This document shows positions 41,946 through 51,867 of a stretch of DNA of 64,000 bases, in pieces (the first letter of the stretch is position 1; each line of letters starts with the position of its first letter). This DNA is from an uncultured Prevotellaceae bacterium. Its GTDB lineage: Bacteria > Bacteroidota > Bacteroidia > Bacteroidales > Bacteroidaceae. The stretch lies in contig CAMVDV010000002.1 in the NCBI GenBank assembly GCA_947166305.1, positions 62,001 to 126,000 of the forward strand. The letters are read 5' to 3'. The position numbers and the translations under genes are program-made. The notes under the pieces are model-generated. The model was not told the origin of the DNA. It did no database searches and saw nothing but the letters and a program-made list of their open reading frames with translations.

Positions 41946-42779
41946 ATGGACAACGTGAGTAGCAACAGAAAGGCAGGAAGAAGGCGGGGAATGGCTTGCC
42001 TTTGCCTGTTCATGCTTCTGTTCTTGTTTCAGACGGGAAAGTGCTTTGCCCAATGCAAGGTAGAGAACACTGCGTTCAAGGCGGGCGAAGAGTTGAGCTA
42101 CGACCTCTTCTTCAACTGGAAGTTTGTCTGGCTCAATGCAGGCTCAGCCACCATGAGCATCTCGCAGACGAAGTGGGAAGGCAAGCCTGCCTACAAGGCT
42201 TACCTCATCACACGCACCAGTCCTCGGCTCGACCGTTTCTTCCTGATGCGCGACACCTTGCAGAGTATCATCACGGACGACCTCGTTCCGCTCTACTTCA
42301 AGAAGGGGGCCAACGAGGGCGGACGCTACTATGTGGACGAAGTCTGGTACAGCTACCCGGCCGGAAGGACACAGCTCAGGCAACGCTATCAAGGGCGCGA
42401 CGGCTCGGTGACCGAGAAGACGACCGACAGCCCTAAGTGCCTCTACGACATGATGAGCCTTTTGCTGAGGGCACGTTCATTCAAAGCTGAGAACTTCCAC
42501 AAAGGCGACAAACTCTATCTGCCCATGGCCGACGGACACAAAGTGGAGGACATCACGCTCATCTATCGCGGTAAGAAGGACTTCAAGATGAAGGAGGAAG
42601 GCACCACATACCATTGCCTCGTCTTCTCCTTCGTGGAGTATCCCAAGGGAAAGGAAAAGGAAATCATCACTTTCTACATCTCCGACGACGACAATCACAT
42701 TCCCGTCCGCCTCGACCTTTTCCTGCGTTTCGGCGTGGCAAAGGCTTATCTCAAAGGAAGCAAAGGACTGAGAAACTGA
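41946..42779 (+). CDS. DUF3108 exported protein
   Basis: A 277-residue protein starting at the ATG at 41946. It has a basic N-terminus and a signal helix (MACLCLFMLLFLFQTGKCFA). The DUF3108 body opens with FKAGEELSYDLFFNWKFVWL and continues MSISQTKWEGKPAYKAYLIT. It ends FLRFGVAKAYLKGSKGLRN. DUF3108 proteins are periplasmic beta-rich proteins of unknown function, often near outer-membrane lipoprotein genes. It follows the Ig-like lipoprotein gene on the same strand. Confidence 0.82.
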   Translation: MDNVSSNRKAGRRRGMACLCLFMLLFLFQTGKCFAQCKVENTAFKAGEELSYDLFFNWKFVWLNAGSATMSISQTKWEGKPAYKAYLITRTSPRLDRFFLMRDTLQSIITDDLVPLYFKKGANEGGRYYVDEVWYSYPAGRTQLRQRYQGRDGSVTEKTTDSPKCLYDMMSLLLRARSFKAENFHKGDKLYLPMADGHKVEDITLIYRGKKDFKMKEEGTTYHCLVFSFVEYPKGKEKEIITFYISDDDNHIPVRLDLFLRFGVAKAYLKGSKGLRN

Positions 42780-42792
42780 AAGCCATGTCCCT

Positions 42793-43311
42793 TCAGACAG
42801 CCAACATCTTCTGAAATACGACCACCGACTGCCATCCTCGTGGACTTTTCAACCAGTCCTGGAGGGTGGCCGTCTCTTTATATCCGCACCGACGGAACAG
42901 GGCGAGCGAGGCGACGTTGCCTGCCGGGACGAGGGCACAGAGCTGATGCAAGCCCAGATGGAGCGAGGCATAGTCGGAAAGGAGCTGCAGGGCTTCGGTG
43001 GCAAGTCCTTGGCGCTGTGCCTCTTGCAGGACTACGATTCCCACCTCGGCCCGTTGGTGCTGAGGGTCGAAATTGTGCAGGTCGAGGAATCCGATGCTGG
43101 TGCCGTCGGCCTTCTCTATGACCAAACGAAGCTGACGGTCGTGGAAGATGTCGTTGGCAGAATCGTTGATATACTGCTTCAGAGCATAATGGGAGTACGG
43201 AGCCGTGGCATTGCCCATCGGCCAGAGCGCGGTGTCATTCTCGATGACATACATCAAGTCGAGGTCCTCAGGCTCCACCGCCCGCAGTCGCAGCCTATTG
43301 TTCCTTAGCAT
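42793..43311 (-). CDS. GNAT-family N-acetyltransferase (RimJ/RimL/SpeG-like)
   Basis: A 172-residue acetyltransferase. The acetyl-CoA-binding region is EVGIVVLQEAQRQGLATEAL at about residues 88-107. The N-terminal LRLRAVEPEDLDLMYVIEND and C-terminal NVASLALFRRCGYKETATLQ are typical. It transfers an acetyl group to an amine, possibly of a polyamine, peptide or antibiotic; the substrate is unknown. It overlaps the end of the small membrane protein gene by 17 bp on the same strand. Confidence 0.87.
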   Translation of the reverse strand: MLRNNRLRLRAVEPEDLDLMYVIENDTALWPMGNATAPYSHYALKQYINDSANDIFHDRQLRLVIEKADGTSIGFLDLHNFDPQHQRAEVGIVVLQEAQRQGLATEALQLLSDYASLHLGLHQLCALVPAGNVASLALFRRCGYKETATLQDWLKSPRGWQSVVVFQKMLAV

Positions 43312-43537
43312 TTCTCCTGATATCTATGAAAGGAAACACCGAAGCGACGGCAAGGATACCGAGGCCGTAGAGCTGAGTTGTGTCGCCATAGATGACGAAG
43401 AGACACAGGAGGAAAAGCGCCGACAAAGCAAGCGCGGCCAGACGGACGTAGGCGTTCACCCTCCGATAGCGAATGGCAACGAACGACGCGACGAGGATGA
43501 AGGCCGAACTGAGCAGGGTCAGAATATAAAGTGTCAT
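43295..43537 (-). CDS. Small three-helix membrane protein
   Basis: An 80-residue hydrophobic protein with three predicted membrane helices (LYILTLLSSAFILVASFVAI, LAALALSALFLLCLFVIYG, LGILAVASVFPFIDI). It has a basic loop after the first helix and a basic tail. The overlap with the acetyltransferase start supports it being a real, co-expressed gene. I do not recognise a family. Confidence 0.55.
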   Translation of the reverse strand: MTLYILTLLSSAFILVASFVAIRYRRVNAYVRLAALALSALFLLCLFVIYGDTTQLYGLGILAVASVFPFIDIRRNAKEQ

Positions 43538-43639
43538 CGTGAAGTTAGGTTAGGTCGTGTTCTCTCGGAAATGCTTGTTCTGGTTGAAAACAAGGCAACA
43601 TTTCTGTCGTCTTTTAATGTACGGAAAGCGATGAAAGGG

Positions 43640-44551
43640 TTATCTCGGGCCAAGAAACTTATTCCCGTTCAAGTGAATCATATGGTTTGAAAGTTCCGCA
43701 ATCCATATCTCAGTTTCCCAAGCAAGTTGTTCTGAAAACTTCTTGTATGTCTTGAAATCAAGAAATGCTGTGACAAAGATTTTGCCAGCAGAAACGTTGC
43801 GAGTCATTTCTGTAATCTCTTTTATGCGTTTTGAGTCCATTGGCCCTACAGAAGTAACGGCCTCAATGAAATATATCCAGTTTTTATCAGAGCAATAAAG
43901 AACGACGTCGGGCATTTTGTCGTGTAAAGTAATTCTGAATCCAAGTTCTTTTAGTCGCTCTTCCCGTTTTACGAGATCTTTTTGAATAGTATCGCCAACA
44001 TAAAGACATTCGGCATTAGGTGCAAAACGAGGCGCGAACTCTTCAATGATAGCTTTCTGAAGTTGATTATGCTTACCAGTACTAAAAGTAAAGTCCTTAC
44101 CATTTATTTTAACTGGCATCTTCTTCATTTCTTTCTTTGAAGCATATATTTCAATAAGACTCTTATGTTTCTTCTTGAACTCATTGAGAGGTTTTTCAGA
44201 AATACCTAAGTTTTTAATTATTGCAAGGAACTCCTTCGTCAGTCGATAACGATAGTTTGGACTATTTGTTGCTTTACCATTATCTTCAACAATAGCAGCA
44301 GTACGGAAATGATGAAGTGCTTTTTTACGGAAGGTTTCACGCGAGTTTTCCGCATAACTTACGCCATAATTGTTATTTACAAAGGCAATAATATCATGTA
44401 TCCTTATCCAACCATTGGCAGCTTTTGACCATTCGGTAGTCTTTTTAAGATTAGCCATTCCAAGGATGGTTAAAACACAAATGTCTGACTGTTGTCTCTT
44501 GGGAAGTCCAAGTTCATTGAGAAGTTCTCTTGCTTGTTTTATCTTATCCAT
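43640..44551 (-). CDS. Type II restriction endonuclease, BsuBI/PstI family
   Basis: A 303-residue protein. The C-terminal half matches the BsuBI/PstI restriction fold. It has LYVGDTIQKDLVKREERLKE near residue 190 and the PD-(D/E)XK-like centre in MPDVVLYCSDKNWIYFIEA, VTSVGP. The N-terminal half is a helical DNA-binding region. BsuBI and PstI cut CTGCAG; whether this enzyme shares that site is not known. It overlaps the methyltransferase gene by 13 bp. Both genes are markedly AT-rich relative to their neighbours, which indicates recent transfer. Confidence 0.87.
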   Translation of the reverse strand: MDKIKQARELLNELGLPKRQQSDICVLTILGMANLKKTTEWSKAANGWIRIHDIIAFVNNNYGVSYAENSRETFRKKALHHFRTAAIVEDNGKATNSPNYRYRLTKEFLAIIKNLGISEKPLNEFKKKHKSLIEIYASKKEMKKMPVKINGKDFTFSTGKHNQLQKAIIEEFAPRFAPNAECLYVGDTIQKDLVKREERLKELGFRITLHDKMPDVVLYCSDKNWIYFIEAVTSVGPMDSKRIKEITEMTRNVSAGKIFVTAFLDFKTYKKFSEQLAWETEIWIAELSNHMIHLNGNKFLGPR

Positions 44552-46008
44552 CTGTCAATGATACTGTTGCAATTTTGTTCTGTTAGTTCCATACCAATTA
44601 GTTCGCGTCCCATTTGCTGGATTTCATCTTTGGAAGGCACAGGCATGAGATTTATTTCTGTGGAATTTACCTGTGTTGAACCATTTAGTATTCTGTAATA
44701 AGAATCATAGAGAGTTGAGTTGAGAATGACAAACAACCCATAGGCTATTTCAGGATTGTCACACTTGATGTAATTTATTTTGTTTTGCGTACTTATGTAT
44801 TTGTATTTCTGGTGTTCTTTTTTAAGATAAATTCCGCATTGAAGACGTCGTTTTTCTTCTTTTGCCGTGAAACGCTTTACAAACAGATAATCAGTATTTT
44901 CTTGCAGATAGCCAGCGTGGTCTGTGGCTATGTATTCTGCTTCGCGTCCGACTGGCCACGACACTTTTCCATCTTTGATGTGATGAGAATAGAAAAGTGG
45001 GTAGGTTCCATCTTCTTCGTTGTCACGCAATACCTCGCGAGTGCGGAAATCAACAATTATACCTGTACGCATTCGCAATTGGTCGGATTCCAAGGTATTC
45101 TTTTGGCTATTAACACGTGAAAGGATTTTTGCTTCCTTTTCACTTGTAACGAGGAATACGAATTGATTAGGTGCTACTATTGTGTCGTAGTCAACCTGAT
45201 AATGCCTGACAGCAGAGAAGTCTGATGTTTCGCTCGATGTCATTTCCACATAGCGAGGTTTCTTTGTCACTTTCTTAATTTTAACAATCATCGTTTCCTG
45301 CAAGACAGATTCGCCATCGAAGACTTTGTCTCGGCTTCCGAAAATGTGGATGTTTGTGATCACGCAATGCTTGAAAAGATATTTGCGAAAATGTTCGAAG
45401 TAGGCTCCTGATGTCCACGAACGAGGAATTATATAAACCAATTCTTCGCCTTCTTTAAGATTATGGATGCCCATCGCCCAAAAGAGAAAGTATAGATTAG
45501 GGGCACCATGACAGACCTCAGGCATTGTCAACGCTTCTGGAGCATCCTTTGATATTTTCAGATATGGTGGATTCCCGATAATCATGTCATATTGCTCTCC
45601 TACTGCACTGAACATATCAGAATCAGAGAACGATTGGGACAGGATGTAATTATAATTCCTGATATCATATCGGATACATAAAGATTTCTTAAGGTTCTCC
45701 ATGTTTTCTGCCAAAGTTGGCAAGACACGGACATCACTTTCATAGCAGATAACTGATATTTCCCCTTCGTAGCCACTATTTCTTAGTCTTTCGACTAATG
45801 CTGCTGCTAATAGGCCTGTGCCTGCTCCTGCATCAAGCAGTTTTAGTGCTGGCTTCGAGAAATCAATAGAAAATAATGATGCCATAAACTCTGCCGTCTT
45901 TCTCGAAGTAAAGAATTGGCCATATTTCTTCCGTTCCTTTTTGGGTATTGATTCCATAAAGGCTGAAGTCACATTGTATGCTATGTTTAAGGCACTATGA
46001 GAATCCAT
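44539..46008 (-). CDS. Type II N6-adenine DNA methyltransferase
   Basis: A 489-residue methyltransferase. The SAM-binding motif LKLLDAGAGTGLLAAALVER is near residues 55-74, and the catalytic motif IGNPPYLKIS near residue 142 marks an N6-adenine enzyme of the gamma/Eco57I-like order. The C-terminal part is a target-recognition domain. It should protect the host site from the endonuclease encoded downstream in the overlapping gene. Codon use is AT-rich. Array I lies between this gene's start and recR. Confidence 0.9.
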   Translation of the reverse strand: MDSHSALNIAYNVTSAFMESIPKKERKKYGQFFTSRKTAEFMASLFSIDFSKPALKLLDAGAGTGLLAAALVERLRNSGYEGEISVICYESDVRVLPTLAENMENLKKSLCIRYDIRNYNYILSQSFSDSDMFSAVGEQYDMIIGNPPYLKISKDAPEALTMPEVCHGAPNLYFLFWAMGIHNLKEGEELVYIIPRSWTSGAYFEHFRKYLFKHCVITNIHIFGSRDKVFDGESVLQETMIVKIKKVTKKPRYVEMTSSETSDFSAVRHYQVDYDTIVAPNQFVFLVTSEKEAKILSRVNSQKNTLESDQLRMRTGIIVDFRTREVLRDNEEDGTYPLFYSHHIKDGKVSWPVGREAEYIATDHAGYLQENTDYLFVKRFTAKEEKRRLQCGIYLKKEHQKYKYISTQNKINYIKCDNPEIAYGLFVILNSTLYDSYYRILNGSTQVNSTEINLMPVPSKDEIQQMGRELIGMELTEQNCNSIIDRWIR

Positions 46009-46130
46009 ATATGTTTCAGCATTCTGCTTGCAAATTTACAAAAAAGTGGGCACACGTCAAAGCTTTTTCTTGCTTTTTATCTGTTTGCTCGCTTTATTCG
46101 TTTGCTTTTTCCTGACATCTATCAGAGAAT

Positions 46131-46218
46131 TCACAACGTGGAGGCTTCCGAAACTTAACGTGCTTAGTTGACGAACTTAACGTGCTTAGTTGACGAACTT
46201 AACGTGTTATGTTTACTG
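46131..46218. repeat. 22-bp tandem array I
   Basis: ACGTG-centred words recur with 22-bp spacing. The unit ACTTAACGTGCTTAGTTGAC starts at 46153 and 46175, a partial unit at 46197 runs into the recR stop codon (46213-46215), and a weaker unit starts at 46131. It is related to array G. Confidence 0.8.
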
Positions 46219-46821
46219 ACCGAACGGGATGCGGCCGGCCAAGGCTCTGCCGAGGGTGACCTCGTCGGTGTATTGCAGTTCGTCGTTTTGCGCGATGCCT
46301 CGGGCGATGACCGTCACCTTGACGCCCGTATCTTCCAGTTTCCTGTAGATATAATAATTGGTCGTATCGCCCTCCATAGTGGGGCTGAGGGCCAGGATGA
46401 CCTCTCCCACTCCACCTCGCCTCACGCGCTCCACGAGACTTTCTATCTGCAAGTCGCTCGGTCCGATGCCGTCGATAGGGCTGATGACCCCGCCAAGTAC
46501 ATGGTAGAGGCCGCGATACTGCATCGTGTTCTCGAGTGCCATCACGTCCTGGACGTTTTCGACCACGCAGACGGTGCTGGCATCGCGGCTCGGATTAGAG
46601 CAGATTTCGCACTGCTCGTCGTCGCAGATGTTGTAGCAGACCTTGCAGTAATGCACCCCGCGACGCATGTTGACAAGGCTCTCGGCCAGTGCTTCCACCC
46701 GACTTTCGTCCTGCCTGAGCAGGTGGAGAGCCAGCCGTAGTGCCGTCTTGCTGCCTATGCCCGGGAGTCGGTTGATTTCCATCACGGCCTTCTCGAGCAG
46801 TTGTGATGAAAACTGCGTCAT
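46213..46821 (-). CDS. recR: Recombination mediator RecR
   Basis: A 202-residue protein with the RecR layout. It has an N-terminal helix-hairpin-helix ([20 protein letters not shown]), a zinc site ([19 protein letters not shown]) and a Toprim domain ([30 protein letters not shown]). The C-terminal TLGRALAGR Walker-like motif is present. With RecF and RecO it loads RecA at single-strand gaps. It stands alone here between his genes and the restriction-modification pair. Confidence 0.95.
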   Translation of the reverse strand: MTQFSSQLLEKAVMEINRLPGIGSKTALRLALHLLRQDESRVEALAESLVNMRRGVHYCKVCYNICDDEQCEICSNPSRDASTVCVVENVQDVMALENTMQYRGLYHVLGGVISPIDGIGPSDLQIESLVERVRRGGVGEVILALSPTMEGDTTNYYIYRKLEDTGVKVTVIARGIAQNDELQYTDEVTLGRALAGRIPFGQ

Positions 46822-46920
46822 TTTTATAATTTCCGATATTGCGTTATAACGATATTATGATGTAATGACTCGTGGTTTGATTCCATTTGTCAAATCTGTC
46901 AATTTGTCAAATCTGTCAAA

Positions 46921-47985
46921 TCAAAGCGTCCCTTTGCTCGAGGGGAGTTGAAAGTGACTGATGTCCCGACGGACTGCCATGCGGAGGCTTCGGGCAAAGG
47001 CCTTGAAGATGCCTTCTATCTTGTGATGCTCGTTCTCGCCTTCAGCTTTCACGTTGAGGTTCATGGCAGCACTATCGCTCAAACTCTTGAAGAAGTGCAT
47101 GAACATCTCGGTGGGCATCTCTCCCACCCTTTCGCGATGGAACTCGGCACTCCACACGAGCCACGGACGACCGCCGAAATCGAGCGCCACCTGGCAGAGA
47201 CAATCGTCCATAGGCAAGCAGAAACCGTATCGCTCTATGCCCCTTTTGTCCCCGAGAGCCTTACGAATGCACTCGCCTAAAGCAATCCCGACGTCCTCGA
47301 TGGTGTGATGTTCGTCCACATGAAGGTCGCCCTTGCAGCGGATGTAGAGGTCGATCATGCCGTGTTTGGCAATCTGTTCGAGCATGTGGTCAAAGAATCC
47401 CAGCCCGGTTTCGATGTCGCTCTGGCCGTTGCCATCGAGGTTCACGCGCACTTCTATGTCGGTCTCTCGGGTGGTTCGGCGTATGCTTGCAGTCCTCTCG
47501 CCTGCAAAAATCAGCTCAGTTATCTTTTCCCAATCCATGTCGGGACCCAGGATGAGGCTCCGGCAACCGAGGTTCTCGGCCAGCTTTGCATCGGTCTGTC
47601 GGTCGCCCACGACAAAGCTTCCGGCCAAGTCGTAGTCGTCCGTCATGTATTCCGTCAGCATAGCCGTGCCGGGTTTGCGTGTAGGCAGACCTTCCGAAGG
47701 GAAGCTGCGGTCGATGTGGATTGCGTCGAAAGTGATGCCCTCGCCCTTCAGGATGTCGAGCATCAGATTTTGCGCGGGCCAGAAAGTCTCTTCCGGATAG
47801 CTCTCGGTGCCCAGTCCGTCCTGGTTGCTGACGAGGATGAAGAGGAAATCTGTATGGAGCCGAAGGAAGCGGAGGGCAGAGATAACGCCCGGCACGAAAC
47901 GGAATTTCTCGTAACTGTCTATTTGCTCATCGGCCGGTTCGCACAAGATGGTGCCGTCGCGATCGAGGAAAAGAAGCTTTTTCAT
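46921..47985 (-). CDS. hisB: Bifunctional histidinol-phosphatase / imidazoleglycerol-phosphate dehydratase
   Basis: A 354-residue fusion. Residues 1-165 are a HAD phosphatase ([11 protein letters not shown] at 3-13, [16 protein letters not shown]). Residues 170-354 are the IGP dehydratase ([46 protein letters not shown]). It carries out the sixth and eighth steps of histidine synthesis. I used the Met at 47985, directly before [11 protein letters not shown]; an upstream Met would add 18 polar residues. It follows hisC by 58 bp on the same strand. Confidence 0.95.
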   Translation of the reverse strand: MKKLLFLDRDGTILCEPADEQIDSYEKFRFVPGVISALRFLRLHTDFLFILVSNQDGLGTESYPEETFWPAQNLMLDILKGEGITFDAIHIDRSFPSEGLPTRKPGTAMLTEYMTDDYDLAGSFVVGDRQTDAKLAENLGCRSLILGPDMDWEKITELIFAGERTASIRRTTRETDIEVRVNLDGNGQSDIETGLGFFDHMLEQIAKHGMIDLYIRCKGDLHVDEHHTIEDVGIALGECIRKALGDKRGIERYGFCLPMDDCLCQVALDFGGRPWLVWSAEFHRERVGEMPTEMFMHFFKSLSDSAAMNLNVKAEGENEHHKIEGIFKAFARSLRMAVRRDISHFQLPSSKGTL

Positions 47986-48043
47986 TTGACAATTTGACCA
48001 TTTACTATTTGACAAATCCTGCTTGTTCTCAGGTTTCATGATG

Positions 48044-49081
48044 CTACTTGAAGAACCTCAACGCACCGAGCAGCTCGTTGTTCTCCTGGCGAGTGCCAAT
48101 GGTGATGCGCAGGCAATTCTGACAAAGCTGCACGCGGCTGCGGTTGCGAACCACGATGCCACGTTCGATGAGATAGCGATAGATGCTGTTGGCGTCCGTC
48201 ACTCTCACGAGAACAAAGTTGGCGTCTGTGGGGAAAACCTTCTCCACGATGGGCAGTTCGGCCAAAGCAGGCAGCACATTCTCGCGCTCCCGACGTATCT
48301 GGGCAAGCCAGCCGTCGATAGAAGAGAAGTCGCTCAGAAGGGCAAGTGCCCTCTCCTGCGTCAGCAAGTTGACGTTGTAGGGGTATTTCACACGGTTGAA
48401 GAGCCCGATGATTTCCTCGCTGGCAAACGCCATGCCGAGCCTGATGGCAGCAGAAGCCCAGGCTTTGCTGAAGGTGTTCAGCACGATGAGGTTGGGGTAC
48501 TTGTCCAGAAGACTGCGGAAGGGCACCTCTTTAGAAAAGTCTGAATAGGCTTCGTCAATCACCACGATGCCCTCGAAGCCCGTGAGAACCTCGTGGATTA
48601 AAGCGCGCGGGAAGTCGTTGCCGGTAGGATTGTTGGGCGAACATATCCAGATGACTTTGGTTTTCTCATCGGTTGCGGCAAGCAGAGCCTTAGGGTCGAT
48701 TTGCCAATCGGCCGTGAGCGGCACATCGCGATACTCTACATTATTTATATCGGCACACACCTTATACATCCCGTATGTAGGCATGATGGCCACGACGTTA
48801 TCGCGTCCGGGGGTGCAGAAGATGCGGTAAACGAGGTCGATAGCCTCGTCGCTTCCGTTGCCAAGAAAGATTTGAGAGGCTCGGACTCCCTTCATCGGAG
48901 CCAATTGTTCCTTCAACTTCTCCTGCAAAGGGTCGGGATAACGGTTGATAGGACCGTTGTAGGGATTCTCGTTGGCATCAAGGAAAACGTGCGCTTCCAT
49001 GCCTTTGAACTCGTCGCGTGCACAGCTGTAAGGCTCCAAAGCCCAGATGTTCGGGCGAACTAATGCTTCTAAAGTCTTCAT
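48044..49081 (-). CDS. hisC: Histidinol-phosphate aminotransferase
   Basis: A 345-residue PLP-dependent class I/II aminotransferase. Visible features are [20 protein letters not shown] at about residues 34-53, [28 protein letters not shown] and the PLP-binding Lys in [16 protein letters not shown]. It converts imidazole acetol phosphate to histidinol phosphate. Its start overlaps the hisD stop by 4 bp (ATGA), so the two are translationally coupled. Confidence 0.95.
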   Translation of the reverse strand: MKTLEALVRPNIWALEPYSCARDEFKGMEAHVFLDANENPYNGPINRYPDPLQEKLKEQLAPMKGVRASQIFLGNGSDEAIDLVYRIFCTPGRDNVVAIMPTYGMYKVCADINNVEYRDVPLTADWQIDPKALLAATDEKTKVIWICSPNNPTGNDFPRALIHEVLTGFEGIVVIDEAYSDFSKEVPFRSLLDKYPNLIVLNTFSKAWASAAIRLGMAFASEEIIGLFNRVKYPYNVNLLTQERALALLSDFSSIDGWLAQIRRERENVLPALAELPIVEKVFPTDANFVLVRVTDANSIYRYLIERGIVVRNRSRVQLCQNCLRITIGTRQENNELLGALRFFK

Positions 49082-50358
49082 AAGCTTTCTTTTCTCAGGG
49101 TCATTGCATACTTGTGGGCATCGAGACCTTCAGCCTCGGCCATCAGTTCTACTGCACGTCCGATGGCGCGGATGCCTTCTGGCTGGATATGCTGATAAGT
49201 GATTTTTCGGCAGAAACTGTCGAGATTCACGCCGCTATATGCCACAGCGTAGCCGTTCGTGGGCAGTGTGTGGTTCGTTCCGCTCGCGTAGTCTCCGGCG
49301 CTTTCGGGCGTCAGGGAACCAAGGAAGACGCTTCCGGCGTTGACAACCTTCTCGGCAAGTTCCATGTAGTTTGCCGTTTCGATGATGAGATGCTCGGGTG
49401 CATATCGGTTGGTCACCTGCATCATTTCGTCGTCGTCGCGCACCACGATGGCTTTGCTGTGCAGGAGTGCTTGCGCGGCAATCTCTTTTCGCGGCAAGAG
49501 TTCAAGCTGACGCTCGACCTCCGCTTCAATGGCTTTGGCCGTTTCTATGCTTTTGCAAACGAGCAGTACCTGGCTGTCGATGCCATGCTCAGCCTGTGAA
49601 AGCAGGTCGGCTGCCACGAACCGGACGTTGCTCGACGCGTCGGCGAGGACTTCCACTTCGCTCGGTCCGGCCGGCATGTCAATGGCTACATCGTGGAGGC
49701 TCACTTGTTGCTTGGCACACGTCACGAACTGATTGCCCGGACCAAATATCTTATAAACCTTGGGGACGCTTTCAGTTCCGTAAGCCATCGCGCCGATAGC
49801 CTGCACGCCACCTATTTTATATATACGGTTGACGCCTGCCGTGCGGGCTGCAACAAGCACACAAGGGTTCACACTTCCGTCGGGCCGAGGAGGCGTGCAG
49901 AGCACGATTTCCTTGCATCCTGCGATGTTTGCAGGCGTGGCAAGCATGAGAACCGTGCTGAAGAGGGGTGCCGTTCCGCCCGGGATGTAGAGCCCGACGC
50001 GCTCGATTGGCGTGGACTTCTGCCAGCACTCCACGCCTTCGGTCACACGGATGTGCTTTCCTTCGAAGCGTTGAGACTCGTGGAAAGTGCGAATGTTGCG
50101 ATGAGCCAGACGGATGGCCTCTTTTAGTTCGTCGCTGACAAGGCTTTCGGCGGCAAGCATTTCTGCTTCCGTGACGGCCAGGCTCGTGAGCTCGACCTTG
50201 TCGAAACGCGCTTCGTATTCCCTGACGGCGGCATCGCCTCGGAGCTTGATGTCGTTGAGAACAGCCGAGACAGTAGCGCCAAGTTCCGACGCATCGCGTG
50301 CAGGACGCTTCAGAATGACGTCGAGTTCAGCAGAAGTTGGATTGACTATTATTTCCAC
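49078..50358 (-). CDS. hisD: Histidinol dehydrogenase
   Basis: A 426-residue zinc- and NAD-dependent enzyme for the last two steps of histidine synthesis. Family motifs include [20 protein letters not shown] at about residues 117-136, [22 protein letters not shown] sequence (here [20 protein letters not shown]) and [23 protein letters not shown] is the C-terminal conserved region. The gene lies between hisG (103-bp spacer of TTTGAC words) and hisC. Confidence 0.95.
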   Translation of the reverse strand: MEIIVNPTSAELDVILKRPARDASELGATVSAVLNDIKLRGDAAVREYEARFDKVELTSLAVTEAEMLAAESLVSDELKEAIRLAHRNIRTFHESQRFEGKHIRVTEGVECWQKSTPIERVGLYIPGGTAPLFSTVLMLATPANIAGCKEIVLCTPPRPDGSVNPCVLVAARTAGVNRIYKIGGVQAIGAMAYGTESVPKVYKIFGPGNQFVTCAKQQVSLHDVAIDMPAGPSEVEVLADASSNVRFVAADLLSQAEHGIDSQVLLVCKSIETAKAIEAEVERQLELLPRKEIAAQALLHSKAIVVRDDDEMMQVTNRYAPEHLIIETANYMELAEKVVNAGSVFLGSLTPESAGDYASGTNHTLPTNGYAVAYSGVNLDSFCRKITYQHIQPEGIRAIGRAVELMAEAEGLDAHKYAMTLRKESL

Positions 50359-50461
50359 GATCGCTTATTTTTACGGTTTCAGAATTATAGAAATTCACGA
50401 TTTGACGATTTTACGATTTGACAATTTGACAACTTGATTGTCTGATTGTCAAATCGTCAGA

Positions 50462-51316
50462 TTAAAGAATCATCTTTTCGATGGGTACGACGAGAATGCC
50501 TTCTGCGCCGAGTTGCTTCAGCTCGCGGATGATTTCCCAGAAGCGTTTCTCCTCGATGACTGTGTGTACGCTGCTCCATCCTTCCGTGGCAAGGGGCATC
50601 ACGGTGGGGCTCTTCACGCCGGGAAGTACGGCAACCACGTCGTTCAGATGCTCGGTGGGGACGTTCATCAAGACGTATTTCTTGTCTTCGGCCGCTTTTA
50701 CTGCCTCGATGCGGAACAGCAACTCGTCGAGCACGGCACGCTTTTCGGCATCGAGCTTCTTGTTTGCTATGAGCACGGCCTCGCTCTTCATCACCGTCTC
50801 CACCTCGATGAGGTTGTTGCTGACAAGGGTGGAACCGCTGCTGACGATGTCGAAGATGGCGTCTGCCAAGCCGATGCCCGGGCTGATCTCCACGCTTCCG
50901 GTGATGACATGGATGTCGGCAGCGATGTGTTTCTCCTGCATGAAACGGCGCAGGATGCCAGGATAGCTGGTTGCTATCTTCTTTCCTTCGAACCACTTCA
51001 AGCCGTCGTAGCCGCATCCCTTCGGCACAGCCAGGGAGAGACGGCACTTGGAGAATCCCAACGGACGCACCACGGCGGCATCTTCTGCCCTTTCTTCAAA
51101 CTCGTTTTGTCCCACGATGCCGATGTCGGCCACACCGCTTGCCACGCTCTGCGGAATGTCATCGTCGCGCAGATAAAGCACCTCGATGGGGAAGTTGCCA
51201 CTTTGCACGAGCAAGGTCCGCTTGCTGCTGCTCACCTTGATGCCTGCTTCGGCAAGCAAGGCCATTGTGTCTTCGAAGAGACGTCCCTTCGACTGTACTG
51301 CTATTCTCAACACCAT
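50462..51316 (-). CDS. hisG: ATP phosphoribosyltransferase, long form
   Basis: A 284-residue HisG. It starts LRIAVQSKGRLFEDTMALLA and has DIGIVGQNEFEE and EISPGIGLADAIFDIVSSGSTL, which bind PRPP. The last 70 residues form the ACT-like regulatory domain of the long, hexameric form, which is inhibited by histidine and needs no HisZ. It catalyses the first committed step and heads the hisG-hisD-hisC-hisB run. No attenuator peptide with a His run is visible upstream. Confidence 0.95.
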   Translation of the reverse strand: MVLRIAVQSKGRLFEDTMALLAEAGIKVSSSKRTLLVQSGNFPIEVLYLRDDDIPQSVASGVADIGIVGQNEFEERAEDAAVVRPLGFSKCRLSLAVPKGCGYDGLKWFEGKKIATSYPGILRRFMQEKHIAADIHVITGSVEISPGIGLADAIFDIVSSGSTLVSNNLIEVETVMKSEAVLIANKKLDAEKRAVLDELLFRIEAVKAAEDKKYVLMNVPTEHLNDVVAVLPGVKSPTVMPLATEGWSSVHTVIEEKRFWEIIRELKQLGAEGILVVPIEKMIL

Positions 51317-51368
51317 CTCTGTAATTTACGATTTGACAATTTACGATTTACGATTTATTTACGATTTA

Positions 51369-51455
51369 AAGACCCTCTAAATCTCCCTTAAAGGGAGACT
51401 TCTTGTTGTCCTCCCACTTTAAGGGGGAGTTAGAGAGGGTCTTGGGTTAGGGGGT
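51369..51455. repeat. MITE-like element with imperfect inverted ends
   Basis: AAGACCCTCTAAATCTCCC on the left pairs imperfectly with the reverse complement of GGGGGAGTTAGAGAGGGTC on the right. Each arm holds a CTCCC-TTTAA-GGGAG hairpin. A further GGGTTAGGGGGTC follows. The design resembles the element inside the anti-sigma gene at 8257-8359. It sits upstream of hisG in a 551-bp spacer that otherwise holds TTTACG words, simple T-rich sequence and array J. Confidence 0.65.
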
Positions 51456-51738
51456 CTTTTACGGTTTATTTACGATGTACTATTTACTGTTTATTTCGCC
51501 TCTCCCGCGGGAAGGGATTCCTTCGCAGCCTTTTCGCCGGCTTTCTCCCCTTAACATTTTAACATTTTAATGTTTTAACGCTTTAATGTTTTCAGGGCGC
51601 AAAGGTACGATAAAAAAATGAAATAATGAAGAAATGAGGAAATGAAGATTGAAGAAATTGAATATCAGAAACCCGATGCTTTTGTAACGAAAGAAACCGA
51701 AGCACTCGCTCTTCCGGGAAACTCTGCACGGAGGGTTG

Positions 51739-51848
51739 ACAAACGCAGCACGCGGAGATGACAAACGTAGCACGCGGAGATGACAAACGCAGCACGCGAA
51801 GATGACAAACGCAGCACGCGAAGATGACAAACGCAGCACGCGGAGTTT
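51739..51848. repeat. 22-bp tandem array J
   Basis: Five units start at 51739, 51761, 51783, 51805 and 51827, all 22 bp and nearly identical (GACAAACGCAGCACGCGGAG). The same consensus as arrays D and K. It ends 19 nt from the stop codon of the small membrane protein gene at 51868. Confidence 0.9.
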
Positions 51849-51867
51849 CCTCGGCACGCATGAGGCA

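Noticed and set aside
51317..51600. Histidine attenuator or T-box before hisG
   Set aside because: No leader peptide with a His run and no T-box motif is visible; only simple repeats and the MITE-like element are present.
51739..51848. CRISPR-like direct repeats (arrays J and K in particular)
   Set aside because: Units are joined head to tail with no spacers, the period is 22 bp, and no cas gene is present.
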